From Flavobacterium luteum (lineage in GTDB: Bacteria > Bacteroidota > Bacteroidia > Flavobacteriales > Flavobacteriaceae), in assembly GCF_008806775.1 (NCBI RefSeq), contig NZ_WAEM01000002.1:372001-436000 (forward strand): a stretch of DNA of 64,000 bases, given 5' to 3'. Positions 1-8,028 of the stretch are shown one piece after another (position 1 is the stretch's first letter; every line of letters begins with the position of its first letter). The position numbers and the translations under genes were made by a program. Under the pieces are notes generated by a model. It had not been told where the DNA came from, did not search any database, and saw only the letters and a list, made by a program, of their open reading frames with translations.

Positions 1-1005
1 ACGTTGGCGTAATTCTGTTTTTATAACTGATGTTTTATAAGGACTTTCTACTTCTTCTTTACTCTCTAATCGTTCTATAAGTAATCTAGCTGCTTCCTCA
101 CCTATCTCAGGACCATGCTGACTAACGGTCGACAAGCTTGGCGAAAATCTTCTAGACCAAACACCATCTGCAAAACCAATGATAGATAAGTTTTCAGGTA
201 TTTTATAGCCGTTTTTTAATCCTAATTTTATAGCCGAAGATGAGGAATGTTCATCTAAAGCAAAAATGGCGTCTATTTTATTTTGAGCAAACAACAATTT
301 CGATTTATTATCAAAATCATCTTCTGATTCAGTAAGAACAATAATATCGTTATTTACTTTGATGTTGTTATTTTCTAGTGCTTTAAAATAGCCTTTAGCT
401 CTTAATTTCCCTACGCTTAAGTTATCAATAGCAGAAAATAAGGCTATTTTTTTACATCCAGAACTAATTAAATGTTGTGTAGCATTCACCGAAGATTCAA
501 AATCATCAACAATTACCTTATCACAATTTACTTCATCAGACACTCTATCAAACATAACAATAGGGGTACCTTCGTTTATGATATCATTAAAATGAGAAAA
601 CTCATTTGATTTTTGCGCTTCTTCAGATATCGATAAAATAAACCCATCAATAGTGCCATTACTCAACATTTCTAGAGTATTGATTTCCTTTTCTAAAGAT
701 TCATTCGAAATACAAGTTAAAACATTGTATCCTTTCTCCTCAGCGACTTTTTCAATTCCAGTAAATACTTTAGCAAAAAAAGAGTTTAATATATTTGGAA
801 TAATTACTCCAATAGTTTTTGTTTTTCTGTTTTTAAGGTTTAAGCCAATAATGTTTGGCTTATAGTTTTTAAGTTTAGCATATTCCTTTACCTTCGTTTT
901 TGTTTGCTCGCTAATTTCAGGACTATCATTCAGTGCTTTAGAAACAGTTGAAACAGAAACATTAAGCTCTTTTGCAATTTGCTTTAACGTGGCTTTAGAT
1001 TTCAT
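1..1005 (-). CDS. LacI/PurR-family transcriptional regulator (3' end cut by window edge)
   Basis: The reverse strand is open from an ATG at 1005 to the window edge, giving 335 residues with no stop. The N-terminus is a LacI-type helix-turn-helix (residues about 4-26, with VSVSTVSKALNDSPEIS) followed by a hinge and a periplasmic-binding-protein-like effector domain that starts TIGVIIPNILNSFFAKV. Members of this family are usually about 335-345 residues, so only a few C-terminal residues should be missing. They bind palindromic operators and respond to sugars or nucleosides. No target operon is visible, because the gene sits alone at the edge, divergent from rplM. The effector is unknown. Confidence 0.9.
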   Translation of the reverse strand, partial: MKSKATLKQIAKELNVSVSTVSKALNDSPEISEQTKTKVKEYAKLKNYKPNIIGLNLKNRKTKTIGVIIPNILNSFFAKVFTGIEKVAEEKGYNVLTCISNESLEKEINTLEMLSNGTIDGFILSISEEAQKSNEFSHFNDIINEGTPIVMFDRVSDEVNCDKVIVDDFESSVNATQHLISSGCKKIALFSAIDNLSVGKLRAKGYFKALENNNIKVNNDIIVLTESEDDFDNKSKLLFAQNKIDAIFALDEHSSSSAIKLGLKNGYKIPENLSIIGFADGVWSRRFSPSLSTVSQHGPEIGEEAARLLIERLESKEEVESPYKTSVIKTELRQR

Positions 1006-1435
1006 ATTTGTAAAATTGTTTGTATAGGTAATATTTTATAACATATAAATAATTAATCTTTGCTACAGTAGAAAGCTTGTTAATCGCAATTTCATAATTA
1101 AATTTATTGATTTGTAAAAATAAGAAAAGTAATCAAATAATTTTCTTTAAGTATACCCAGCTTTTATGTTTTTAAAGAAAAACCTTAAAAGATGTTAAAA
1201 AATAAAATAATTCTGTTATTTATCCTCTATACTTCACAAAAGTATAGTTATTTGTTTTTAAAATAAGAATTGATAAGAGTAGTTTTCTCTAAAATTATCA
1301 TCTGTTTAAACCAAATAAAATGGCATTAAAACAAAGAGTTAAAATAATGGCTTAAAGCTATTTGTATTTAAAATAAATATTTGTACTTTTGCAACCCCTA
1401 ATATGGGATGGAATGTTTAATTAAAATAAATTATT
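1006..1435. other. Divergent intergenic region, lacI-type gene / rplM
   Basis: These 430 bases are very AT-rich and contain no gene that I can support. The last 75 bases hold the rplM promoter. The remainder presumably carries the promoter and perhaps the operator of the LacI-type regulator, but I could not pick out a convincing palindromic operator. Confidence 0.5.
1361..1391 (+). promoter_or_regulatory. Bacteroidetes sigma-A promoter of rplM-rpsI
   Basis: TTTG at 1361-1364 is followed after exactly 19 bases by TACTTTTG at 1384-1391. This matches the Bacteroidetes -33/-7 consensus (TTTG and TAnnTTTG). It lies 44 bases upstream of the rplM start and implies a short leader of about 35-40 nt. 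Confidence 0.8.
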
Positions 1436-1891
1436 GTGAACGCATTAAGCTACAAAACAGTATCTGCAAGCAAAGCAACCGTATCCAAAGAATGGATTGT
1501 GGTAGACGCTGACGGACACAACTTGGGCCGTTTGGCTTCCAAAGTCGCTATGATTTTGAGAGGCAAGTACAAGCCAAGTTACACCCCACACGTTGATTGT
1601 GGAGATAACGTAATTGTTATCAATTCAGAAAAAATTAACCTTACAGGTACTAAAATGGATGACAAAACGTATGTGCGTCATACTGGGTATCCTGGAGGAC
1701 AAAGAACTTTAACTGCTAAAGTATTGCAAAGTAAAAACCCTGCATTATTAGTAGAAAAAGCAGTAAAAGGAATGTTGCCTAAAAACAAATTAGGAGCCGA
1801 ACTTTTCAGAAATTTAAATGTTGTTGTAGGTTCAGAGCACAAACAAGGCGCTCAAAAACCTAAAACAGTTAACCTTAACGATCTAAAATAA
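1436..1891 (+). CDS. rplM: 50S ribosomal protein L13 (uL13)
   Basis: The product is 151 residues, the usual length for flavobacterial L13. It is a primary 23S rRNA-binding protein of the large subunit. Diagnostic segments are VVDADGHNLGRLAS (about residues 22-35), GKYKPSYTPHVDCGD (43-57) and HTGYPGG (82-88). The start is GTG, chosen because translation from it gives the family's standard N-terminus and it follows a well-placed promoter. No in-frame ATG fits. The stop overlaps the rpsI start as TAATG, the normal coupled rplM-rpsI arrangement. Confidence 0.97.
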   Translation: MNALSYKTVSASKATVSKEWIVVDADGHNLGRLASKVAMILRGKYKPSYTPHVDCGDNVIVINSEKINLTGTKMDDKTYVRHTGYPGGQRTLTAKVLQSKNPALLVEKAVKGMLPKNKLGAELFRNLNVVVGSEHKQGAQKPKTVNLNDLK

Positions 1892-2277
1892 TGGGAGTTA
1901 TTCACAAAATCGGTAGAAGAAAATGTGCTGTTGCACGTGTTTACGTTTCTGAAGGAACAGGAACAATTATTGTAAACAAAAAACCATTCGCAACTTATTT
2001 TCCTACAGCTACTTTACAGTACAAAGTATTACAACCAATGTCTATGACAGAAAACGTAACTAACTATGATGTAAAAGTAAACGTTTACGGAGGTGGTTCA
2101 ACAGGTCAAGCAGAAGCTGTAAGAATGGCTTTGGCCAGAGTAATGTGTGAAGTTGGCGAAGGAAACAGAGCTATACTTAAACCCGAAGGTTTATTAACAA
2201 GAGACCCAAGAATGGTTGAACGTAAAAAATTCGGTCAGAAGAAAGCTCGTAAGAGATTCCAATTCTCTAAACGTTAA
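1891..2277 (+). CDS. rpsI: 30S ribosomal protein S9 (uS9)
   Basis: The product is 128 residues. S9 is a small-subunit protein whose C-terminal tail reaches the P-site tRNA. The protein shows the family pattern IGRRKCAVARVYV near the N-terminus, GGGSTGQAEAVRMALARV in the middle, and a basic tail ending KKARKRFQFSKR, where the terminal Lys-Arg is the conserved P-site contact. Its ATG overlaps the rplM stop by one base, indicating translational coupling. A repeat-rich leader and rpsB follow. Confidence 0.98.
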   Translation: MGVIHKIGRRKCAVARVYVSEGTGTIIVNKKPFATYFPTATLQYKVLQPMSMTENVTNYDVKVNVYGGGSTGQAEAVRMALARVMCEVGEGNRAILKPEGLLTRDPRMVERKKFGQKKARKRFQFSKR

Positions 2278-2389
2278 TAGTACCTGTCTTGTGCAATTAG
2301 TGCAAGACCAATTGATTATTAAATTTAAAAACAATGTTGTTGTTGTCCCAATGCGTTGGGAAATTAGTTTAGCATCTAAATGGTTTAAC

Positions 2390-2425
2390 GATTGAAAGAT
2401 TGAAAGATTGAAAGATTGAAAGATT
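2390..2425. repeat. Tandem array of gattgaaa, 4.5 copies
   Basis: Perfect 8-bp units begin at 2390, 2398, 2406 and 2414, with a half unit at 2422. The array abuts a second 8-bp array of different sequence, and its AGATT cores can pair with the AATCT cores of that array in RNA. Confidence 0.9.
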
Positions 2426-2427
2426 CC

Positions 2428-2467
2428 AAAAATCTAAAAATCTAAAAATCTAAAAATCTAAAAATCT
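2428..2467. repeat. Tandem array of aaaaatct, 5 copies
   Basis: There are five perfect 8-bp units, about 40 bases upstream of the rpsB start. The same AATCT/AGATT word recurs in the rpsB-tsf gap and upstream of nuoB in this window. Confidence 0.9.
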
Positions 2468-2508
2468 AAAAAAGCATTGCTAATCAACAGAACGTAAACT
2501 AAGAAAAA

Positions 2509-3339
2509 ATGTCAAACAAAGTAGAAGTAAAAGAATTACTAGAAGCAGGTGTTCACTTCGGACACATGACTAGAAAATGGGATCCAAATATGGCTCCTTA
2601 TATTTATATGGAGCGTAATGGTATTCACATTATCAATCTATATAAAACTGCAGCAAAAATTGAAGAAGCGAATGACGCTTTGAAAAAAATAGCTGCATCA
2701 GGTAGAAAAATATTATTTGTTGCTACCAAAAAACAAGCAAAAGACATCGTTGCTGAAAAAGCAAAAGCTGCAAATATGCCATACATCACTGAAAGATGGC
2801 CTGGTGGTATGTTAACTAACTTCGTAACTATCCGTAAAGCTGTTAAAAAAATGGCTACTATTGATAAAATGAAGAAAGACGGAACTTTTATGACTTTGTC
2901 AAAAAAAGAACGTCTACAAGTTGATCGTCTTCGTGCTAAATTAGAGAAAAACTTAGGTTCAATAGCAGATATGTCAAGATTGCCAGCTGCATTGTTCGTG
3001 GTAGATATCAAAGCGGAACACATCGCAATAAAAGAAGCTCAAAAATTAAACATTCCAGTTTTTGCAATGGTTGATACCAATTCTGACCCAAGAGAGGTGG
3101 AATATGTTATCCCTGCAAATGATGATGCTTCTAAATCAATTGATAAAATTTTAACTTTAGTAACTACCGCTATTATCGATGGTCTTGCTAATAGAACTTC
3201 TGATAAAGATGGTGAGGCTCCATTAGCAGCAGTTGAAGAAATTACACCTTCAGCAGATGTTGAGGCAGTAGCTTCAATTGTTGAAGTTGAGGCAGCTCCA
3301 ACAGTTGTGCAAGCGGAAGCTCCTGCAAATGAAGAATAA
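2509..3339 (+). CDS. rpsB: 30S ribosomal protein S2 (uS2)
   Basis: The product is 276 residues. S2 assembles late on the small subunit and contacts S1. Conserved segments are LLEAGVHFGHMTRKWDPNM (about residues 10-28), ATKKQAKDIV (72-81), RWPGGMLTNF (96-105) and an AMVDTNSDP stretch near 185. After about residue 225 there is an acidic Ala/Val/Glu-rich tail, typical of Bacteroidetes S2 and likely disordered. It is followed by tsf after 116 bases, the usual rpsB-tsf pairing. Confidence 0.98.
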   Translation: MSNKVEVKELLEAGVHFGHMTRKWDPNMAPYIYMERNGIHIINLYKTAAKIEEANDALKKIAASGRKILFVATKKQAKDIVAEKAKAANMPYITERWPGGMLTNFVTIRKAVKKMATIDKMKKDGTFMTLSKKERLQVDRLRAKLEKNLGSIADMSRLPAALFVVDIKAEHIAIKEAQKLNIPVFAMVDTNSDPREVEYVIPANDDASKSIDKILTLVTTAIIDGLANRTSDKDGEAPLAAVEEITPSADVEAVASIVEVEAAPTVVQAEAPANEE

Positions 3340-3352
3340 ATAAAACAAATTT

Positions 3353-3434
3353 AAAGATTGACGAATTTAAAGATTAAAAGAGTATTGATTCTATAATTAG
3401 TATTCTCTTAAAAGTTTTAAATTTTTCAATCTTT
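3353..3434. repeat. Long imperfect inverted repeat between rpsB and tsf
   Basis: AAAGATTGA at 3353-3361 is perfectly complementary to TCAATCTTT at 3426-3434. Inside it, AATTTAAA at 3364-3371 pairs with TTTAAATT at 3416-3423, and weaker pairing continues toward a central loop. The structure sits about 20 bases upstream of the tsf start, so it could attenuate or insulate tsf translation. Its function is unknown. Confidence 0.7.
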
Positions 3435-3455
3435 TAATCTTTAAAATAAAAAATT

Positions 3456-4280
3456 ATGGCAACAATTACTGCTGCAGACGTAAATAAATTAAGAACAATC
3501 ACTGGTGCAGGAATGATGGACTGCAAAAAAGCATTAGTAGAGTCAGATGGAGATTTTGATTTAGCAATAGAAAACCTTCGTAAAAAAGGACAAAAAGTTG
3601 CTGCAAACCGTTCTGACAGAGAATCTACAGAAGGTGCTGCAATTGCAGTAGTTAACGCTGATAAAACTGTAGGTGTTGTTATCACACTAAATTGTGAGAC
3701 TGACTTCGTAGGGATGAATGAAAATTTTGTGAAATTAGCTACCGATTTAGCAAATCAAGCATTAAACTTTGAAACAAAAGAAGCCTTTTTAGCTTCAGAT
3801 TTCAATGGAATTACTGTTGCCGATAAACTAATTGAGCAAACTGGAGTTATTGGAGAAAAAATTGAAATTAGATCTTTCGAGAAATTAGAAGGTGCTTTTA
3901 TTGGTTCATACATTCACTCTGGAAACAAAATTGCAACTTTAGTGTCATTATCTGCAAACATTGCAGGTGCTGACGATGTAGCAAGAAACGTATCTATGCA
4001 AGCTGCTGCTATGGCTCCTATTGCATTAAATGAAGCAGGTGTAGACTCTGCAACAATTGCTAAAGAAATAGAAATTGCTAAAGATGTATTGCGTCAAGAA
4101 GGAAAGCCTGAAGCAATGTTAGATAGTATTGCAAAAGGTAAAATGACTCGTTTCTTTAAAGACAATACTTTAGTAAACCAAGATTATATTAAAGACGGTA
4201 AAATGAGTGTTGCCACTTATGTTCAATCTTTAGATAAAAATCTTATTGTAACTGGTTTCAAAAGAGCTGCTTTAGGATAA
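3456..4280 (+). CDS. tsf: Translation elongation factor Ts
   Basis: The product is 274 residues. EF-Ts exchanges GDP for GTP on EF-Tu. The N-terminal UBA-like module includes TGAGMMDCKKALVESDGDF, and the core carries NCETDFVGMNENF at about residues 78-90. The C-terminus ends in a conserved TGFKRAALG stretch. Some Flavobacterium EF-Ts proteins are, from memory, some 45 residues longer because of an insertion before the C-terminal module. This one has the compact form, near the E. coli length. It is the last gene of the ribosomal block, with a strong terminator after it. Confidence 0.97.
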   Translation: MATITAADVNKLRTITGAGMMDCKKALVESDGDFDLAIENLRKKGQKVAANRSDRESTEGAAIAVVNADKTVGVVITLNCETDFVGMNENFVKLATDLANQALNFETKEAFLASDFNGITVADKLIEQTGVIGEKIEIRSFEKLEGAFIGSYIHSGNKIATLVSLSANIAGADDVARNVSMQAAAMAPIALNEAGVDSATIAKEIEIAKDVLRQEGKPEAMLDSIAKGKMTRFFKDNTLVNQDYIKDGKMSVATYVQSLDKNLIVTGFKRAALG

Positions 4281-4326
4281 TTTAACTGAATAGCAATGAA
4301 TTTAGAATACTAAATTCATATATCAT

Positions 4327-4366
4327 AAAACTCCATCCAGATTTTAAAAACTGGATGGAGTTTTTC
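4327..4366 (+). terminator. Rho-independent terminator after tsf
   Basis: The arms aaaactccatccag (4327-4340) and ctggatggagtttt (4351-4364) are complementary around a 10-base loop and are followed by a T-rich run. It closes the rplM-tsf block. Confidence 0.9.
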
Positions 4367-4374
4367 TTTATAAT

Positions 4375-4703
4375 CTAAAAAAAAGCTGTTTTATAAGTCC
4401 AAAAAATCCAAATAAACAATCCCAAATACATCGTGCATAGTACAAACTTCATAAAACTTGAAGCTAAAAATACAATGAAGAAACCTATTGCTGCTTTAAA
4501 AGCACGTTGATGATCTTTAGATTCGTAAATTAGTTCTCCAACAAGGGCTCTTAAACCCAATGATTAGATAGCACGGCGTTGATATAATACAAAAGCAGCA
4601 AACCAATCCAACTGATGCTCGGGCTTGGAAGAACTGGTAAAAAACTTCCGAAAACTCCAACAATCATAAACAAAAAACCAAAAGTCAAAAGCATCACATC
4701 CAT
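4375..4703 (-). pseudogene. Degraded DUF456-family small membrane protein
   Basis: From an ATG at 4703 the reverse strand reads 50 residues of a DUF456-type N-terminus (two hydrophobic stretches around GSFLPVLPSPSISWIG) and then stops at 4551-4553. In another frame, from about 4560 to 4375, comes a matching DUF456-like C-terminus (ALVGELIYESKDHQRAFKAA, then SSFMKFV and a final membrane helix). Intact members are about 160 residues. The central 60 or so residues are missing and the two halves are out of frame, so I read this as an internal deletion plus frameshift. The family's function is unknown; intact members are small integral membrane proteins. The gene converges on the tsf terminator. 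Confidence 0.8.
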
Positions 4704-4784
4704 AAATTATTTTTTAGTATTTTTGAAAATTAAAATTGTACATTTAAATAAAATTTAACAATCGCATTTGTTTGGTTTACGAAT

Positions 4785-5264
4785 ATGAGAAAAATAATTC
4801 TATTACTATTTTTATCACCTCTTTTTTTTAACTCTTGTCAATATTTTGACAAGCAAATCCCTACTAAAGAGGAATTGTTACAAAAAGAGTTAAAAACCAT
4901 TAATTGGGAAGAAGTAGACGAATTTCCCTCCTTTTCTCGGTGCGATTCTGTTCAAAACAAAGAACAAAAGAAAACCTGTTTTTTTGAATATTTAACACAA
5001 CTCATACAAGAGCGATTAAGTTTCGACACTATATCGGTTATATACCCCCAACTTGATACAATTGATGTAAAAGTAACTGTTCTAGCAAACGCCACCTTAC
5101 AATTCGAACCTCAACTAAACGACTCTCTATCTTATGATAAACCAATAATAGATAGCATTCTTCGCGCTCGATTAGTTGGTTTTCCTAAAGTAATTCCTGC
5201 TATTAAAAGAGGAATTCCAGTAAAAACAGAATTTATACTGCCAGTAATTTTAAAAGTAGAATAA
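4785..5264 (+). CDS. Putative lipoprotein with a TonB C-terminal-like tail
   Basis: The product is 159 residues. The N-terminus is a lipoprotein signal (hydrophobic stretch then FFNSC, lipidated Cys at residue 18). The last 40 residues (IDSILRARLVGFPKVIPAIK, then GIPVKTEF, then LPVILKV) resemble the fold pattern of the TonB C-terminal domain, in which 'GxxKxxPAxxRGxPV' is followed by a beta strand. There is no N-terminal transmembrane anchor or proline-rich linker, so it is unlikely to be a conventional TonB. It could be a periplasmic or outer-membrane lipoprotein of flavobacteria. The gene stands alone, between the broken DUF456 gene and a convergent glycosyltransferase. Confidence 0.75.
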   Translation: MRKIILLLFLSPLFFNSCQYFDKQIPTKEELLQKELKTINWEEVDEFPSFSRCDSVQNKEQKKTCFFEYLTQLIQERLSFDTISVIYPQLDTIDVKVTVLANATLQFEPQLNDSLSYDKPIIDSILRARLVGFPKVIPAIKRGIPVKTEFILPVILKVE

Positions 5265-5298
5265 TTTTTAGAAGCTTTATCCAGTTGTCATTCCAATC

Positions 5299-5337
5299 TT
5301 TTTTAATATAACTTGCTCTGCAGTTTATATTAAAAAA
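5299..5337. terminator. Possible bidirectional terminator (13-bp perfect inverted repeat)
   Basis: TTTTTTAATATAA at 5299-5311 is perfectly complementary to TTATATTAAAAAA at 5325-5337, with a 13-base loop. It lies between two convergent genes. The stem is AT-only, so its strength as a terminator is uncertain. Confidence 0.55.
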
Positions 5338-5384
5338 GGATTTTCCCTTCCATCTGGGCTAGGACTTTAAATAACATTAAAAAC

Positions 5385-6509
5385 TCAATATTTAGCTCGC
5401 CTCCCTTTCCATTCGTATTTTCCTAGTAAAGAAAACAAAGCTACACCCACACAAAAAAAAGGATACAGTAAACTACTTAAAATCAAATAGCGCATTCGCT
5501 TTTTAGTAAAAAATGAATTTGCTTTTTTAAGTAATATAAAGTCGAAGGCGAATTTTATTACAAACAAAACAGCACAATATTGCCATGACGACAATCCAAA
5601 AGCACAAAAAAGATAACCGATAACCAAACTTAAATTACTAACTAATACAATTGCCGCCAAGTCTTTTCCGAAAACACTTTGATACAAACCCGTTTTTGAA
5701 GCCCAACGCACTCTTTGGTGAAATAAGGACTTCCAGTCGTTCATTGGTTTTGTACTAACAATATTTAACTTTGATTTTAAATAATGTACTTTCTCGGGAT
5801 TTTCTCCCATTGCTTTTTGCACTAAAAAAACATCATCACCACTAGAAATTGTATTATTTCCAATAAAACCGTTCAATTCTTTAAACAATGATTTAGTGTA
5901 ACAAAAATTAGCGCCGTTACACATAAATCCAAGTCCTAATCCGAAACTTCCAATAGTTGTTCCTTGTAAACTCATCAAATCTAAATACTGGAAATGATGT
6001 AAGAAAGTCTTTTTACATTCATAAACAACTGAACCAACAATCATTTCAACATCATGATTTTGAATGTAATTATCTAAAATCAACAGCCAATTTACAGGCA
6101 CAACACAATCAGCATCAGTAGTAACAATCCATTCGTTTTTAATAATTGGTATTGCTCTAGTAATAGCATCTTTTTTAGGAGAATTTGAAATTCGTAAATT
6201 TTCAAGAAGTGTTGTATGAAACACTCCATTTTCCATTCTCCAATTGTAAATTTGTTTTACAGAATCGTCTTCTGAAAAATCATCTATAAAAATGATTTCA
6301 AATAAAGTTTTAGGATATTTTAAGTTCTTGAAACTTTCTAAAAGTTTAGGCAAGTTGGTGCTTTCGTTCCTAAACGGAACCACAATAGCAAAAAAAGTTT
6401 TTGGATTAGAATCAGTGTTTTTATAAAGAGGTATTTTGTCAAAACCATAAATCAAATGACCAATAGTAAGAACATATACAAAAAGAATTAAAGACAAAAA
6501 AAGGATCAT
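5385..6509 (-). CDS. Membrane-anchored family 2 glycosyltransferase
   Basis: The product is 374 residues. One N-terminal transmembrane segment (residues 1-20) is followed by a GT-A catalytic domain and two or three C-terminal membrane helices (about 280-360). Catalytic landmarks are IIFIDDFSEDD (73-82), the metal-binding D-A-D at 132-134, GDD at 224-226 and the processive-type Q..RW motif at 265-269. Such enzymes transfer sugars from nucleotide donors to lipid or polysaccharide acceptors at the inner membrane. Its ATG overlaps the stop of the upstream flippase-like gene (ATGA), so the two are co-translated and probably act in one glycolipid or polysaccharide step. The acceptor is unknown. Confidence 0.88.
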   Translation of the reverse strand: MILFLSLILFVYVLTIGHLIYGFDKIPLYKNTDSNPKTFFAIVVPFRNESTNLPKLLESFKNLKYPKTLFEIIFIDDFSEDDSVKQIYNWRMENGVFHTTLLENLRISNSPKKDAITRAIPIIKNEWIVTTDADCVVPVNWLLILDNYIQNHDVEMIVGSVVYECKKTFLHHFQYLDLMSLQGTTIGSFGLGLGFMCNGANFCYTKSLFKELNGFIGNNTISSGDDVFLVQKAMGENPEKVHYLKSKLNIVSTKPMNDWKSLFHQRVRWASKTGLYQSVFGKDLAAIVLVSNLSLVIGYLFCAFGLSSWQYCAVLFVIKFAFDFILLKKANSFFTKKRMRYLILSSLLYPFFCVGVALFSLLGKYEWKGRRAKY

Positions 6510-7450
6510 GTTGCTTTTTGAATTTTAAAGTTCAACACATAATAACTGCCAATAATTACGGGTAAAACCACATTTAAAAACCACATTAAAGTCGAAATAA
6601 AAACTACAATCCATTCATTTACTCCTAATAATCCCAAGAAATAAACGGCTACACTTCCTTTTATGGCAAAATCTAAAAATTGAAAAGACGGCAAAGACGA
6701 CGCTAAAAAATAAATACTCGTTATAGCTGACATTAAAGTAAAATAAGGCAACCTGACATCAAAAGCCAAAAATAAAAAATAATATTGATGCGAAAATACA
6801 AGATAGCGACACAATCCTAATCCGATGTTTTTTTGATGAATCGATTTTGGAATTTCATTGATTTTATGTATTAATTTTTCGATGGAATACCCTTTAATCT
6901 TTATTTTCTTCAATGAAAAAAAAGTGAGAATAACAATCACAAGCAACCCAAAAAGAATCGATACCGTTTTAGTAGTTATGATGTGAAAATTAGCATTAAA
7001 ATACAACAATCCAAAAACACCAAAAACAATGGTTACTATCATTTGAATGCCATTGCAAATCAAATTTAGGAATACAATTTTTTTAGTTACAGATTTTTTA
7101 AAAAACAATGCTTTTCCAGCATACTCCCCTAACCCATTAGGTGTAAATATCCCAGCTGTTAAAGCCCCAAAAACTTGAGCTGTAGCTTCACTTAAAGAAA
7201 TATTGTAAAAATAAGAAACTAAATTCTGCCATTTCAAAATCTCAAAAAAACGATTTAAAATACTAAAAAGCAAAATAAATAAAACACCTCCAAAAGACCA
7301 GTTTTTTCGAAACAAAGCAATGAACTTTTGCCAGTCTAATTGATCGTTTGTAGCCAATTGTTTGTAAATAAAATAAAAGGCGATAGTTACAATCAAAACT
7401 TTGATGGTAAAAACGAGGAATTGTTTAGCTTTGTGAGGAATTGCAATCAT
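6506..7450 (-). CDS. Flippase-like integral membrane protein (LPG synthase TM family)
   Basis: The product is 314 residues with about eight hydrophobic segments. It shows the family's TAGIFTPNGLGEYAGKALFF motif at about residues 93-112 and an FQFLDFAIKGSVAVYF segment near 256-271. This matches the lysylphosphatidylglycerol synthase transmembrane/UPF0104 family, whose members are proposed to flip lipid-linked substrates. It overlaps the downstream glycosyltransferase by 4 bases, which fits a joint role in surface glycoconjugate export. The start lies 23 bases from the divergent ruvC start. Confidence 0.82.
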   Translation of the reverse strand: MIAIPHKAKQFLVFTIKVLIVTIAFYFIYKQLATNDQLDWQKFIALFRKNWSFGGVLFILLFSILNRFFEILKWQNLVSYFYNISLSEATAQVFGALTAGIFTPNGLGEYAGKALFFKKSVTKKIVFLNLICNGIQMIVTIVFGVFGLLYFNANFHIITTKTVSILFGLLVIVILTFFSLKKIKIKGYSIEKLIHKINEIPKSIHQKNIGLGLCRYLVFSHQYYFLFLAFDVRLPYFTLMSAITSIYFLASSLPSFQFLDFAIKGSVAVYFLGLLGVNEWIVVFISTLMWFLNVVLPVIIGSYYVLNFKIQKAT

Positions 7451-7473
7451 TGTTGCAAAATAACAAATTTAAA

Positions 7474-8028
7474 TTGGCAAACGAACGCATCATACTAGGA
7501 ATTGACCCGGGAACTTCAATTATGGGTTTTGGATTGATAAAAATAGTTGGAAAAAACATGCAATTTATGCAACTCAACGAATTGCAATTGTCTAAATATG
7601 ATAATCATTATCAAAAACTTAAAATCATATTCGAACGCACAATCGAGTTAATCGATACTCATAATCCTGACGAAATTGCCATTGAAGCGCCTTTTTTTGG
7701 AAAAAACGTACAATCCATGTTAAAATTAGGACGCGCACAAGGCGTAGCCATGGCGGCGGGACTTTCGAGAGACATCCCCATTACTGAATATGAACCCAAG
7801 AAAATAAAAATGGCAATCACCGGAAACGGAAATGCCAGCAAGGAACAAGTTGCCAAAATGCTTCAACAATTATTGGGATTAAAAGAATTACCTAAAAATT
7901 TGGATTCCACTGATGGATTAGCTGCTGCTGTTTGTCATTTTTTTAATTCTGGGAAAACAGTTGGAGAAAAAAATTATACGGGTTGGGATGCATTTGTGAA
8001 ACAGAATGAGGAAAGGGTAAAGAAATAA
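7474..8028 (+). CDS. ruvC: Crossover junction endodeoxyribonuclease RuvC
   Basis: RuvC resolves Holliday junctions with RuvAB. I place the start at TTG 7474, giving 184 residues and MANERIILGIDPGT, the standard N-terminus. A more upstream TTG at 7441 would overlap the divergent gene's start codon and add a non-conserved tail. Catalytic acids are visible: Asp11 in GIDPGT, Glu in AIEAPFFGKN, and the Asp pair in LDSTDGLAAAVCH. The start of hemW overlaps its stop by one base (TAATG), suggesting an operon with hemW and the MmcQ-like gene. Confidence 0.93.
   Translation: MANERIILGIDPGTSIMGFGLIKIVGKNMQFMQLNELQLSKYDNHYQKLKIIFERTIELIDTHNPDEIAIEAPFFGKNVQSMLKLGRAQGVAMAAGLSRDIPITEYEPKKIKMAITGNGNASKEQVAKMLQQLLGLKELPKNLDSTDGLAAAVCHFFNSGKTVGEKNYTGWDAFVKQNEERVKK

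Larger units (their letters stand above)
2278..2508 (+). promoter_or_regulatory. rpsB leader region with two hairpins and repeats
   Basis: This 231-base gap between rpsI and rpsB holds two GC-containing stem-loops. GTCTTG/CAAGAC arms span 2286-2308. A compact TCCCAA-TGCG-TTGGGA hairpin spans 2346-2361. Two adjacent 8-bp tandem arrays follow and are listed separately. Because S2 regulates its own mRNA in other bacteria, this may be an autoregulatory leader. That is inference only: I see hairpins, not a recognised leader class. Confidence 0.45.

Noticed and set aside
2390..2467. CRISPR-like or minisatellite element from the two 8-bp arrays
   Set aside because: Units are 8 bp with no spacers and no cas genes nearby; they are simple tandem repeats.
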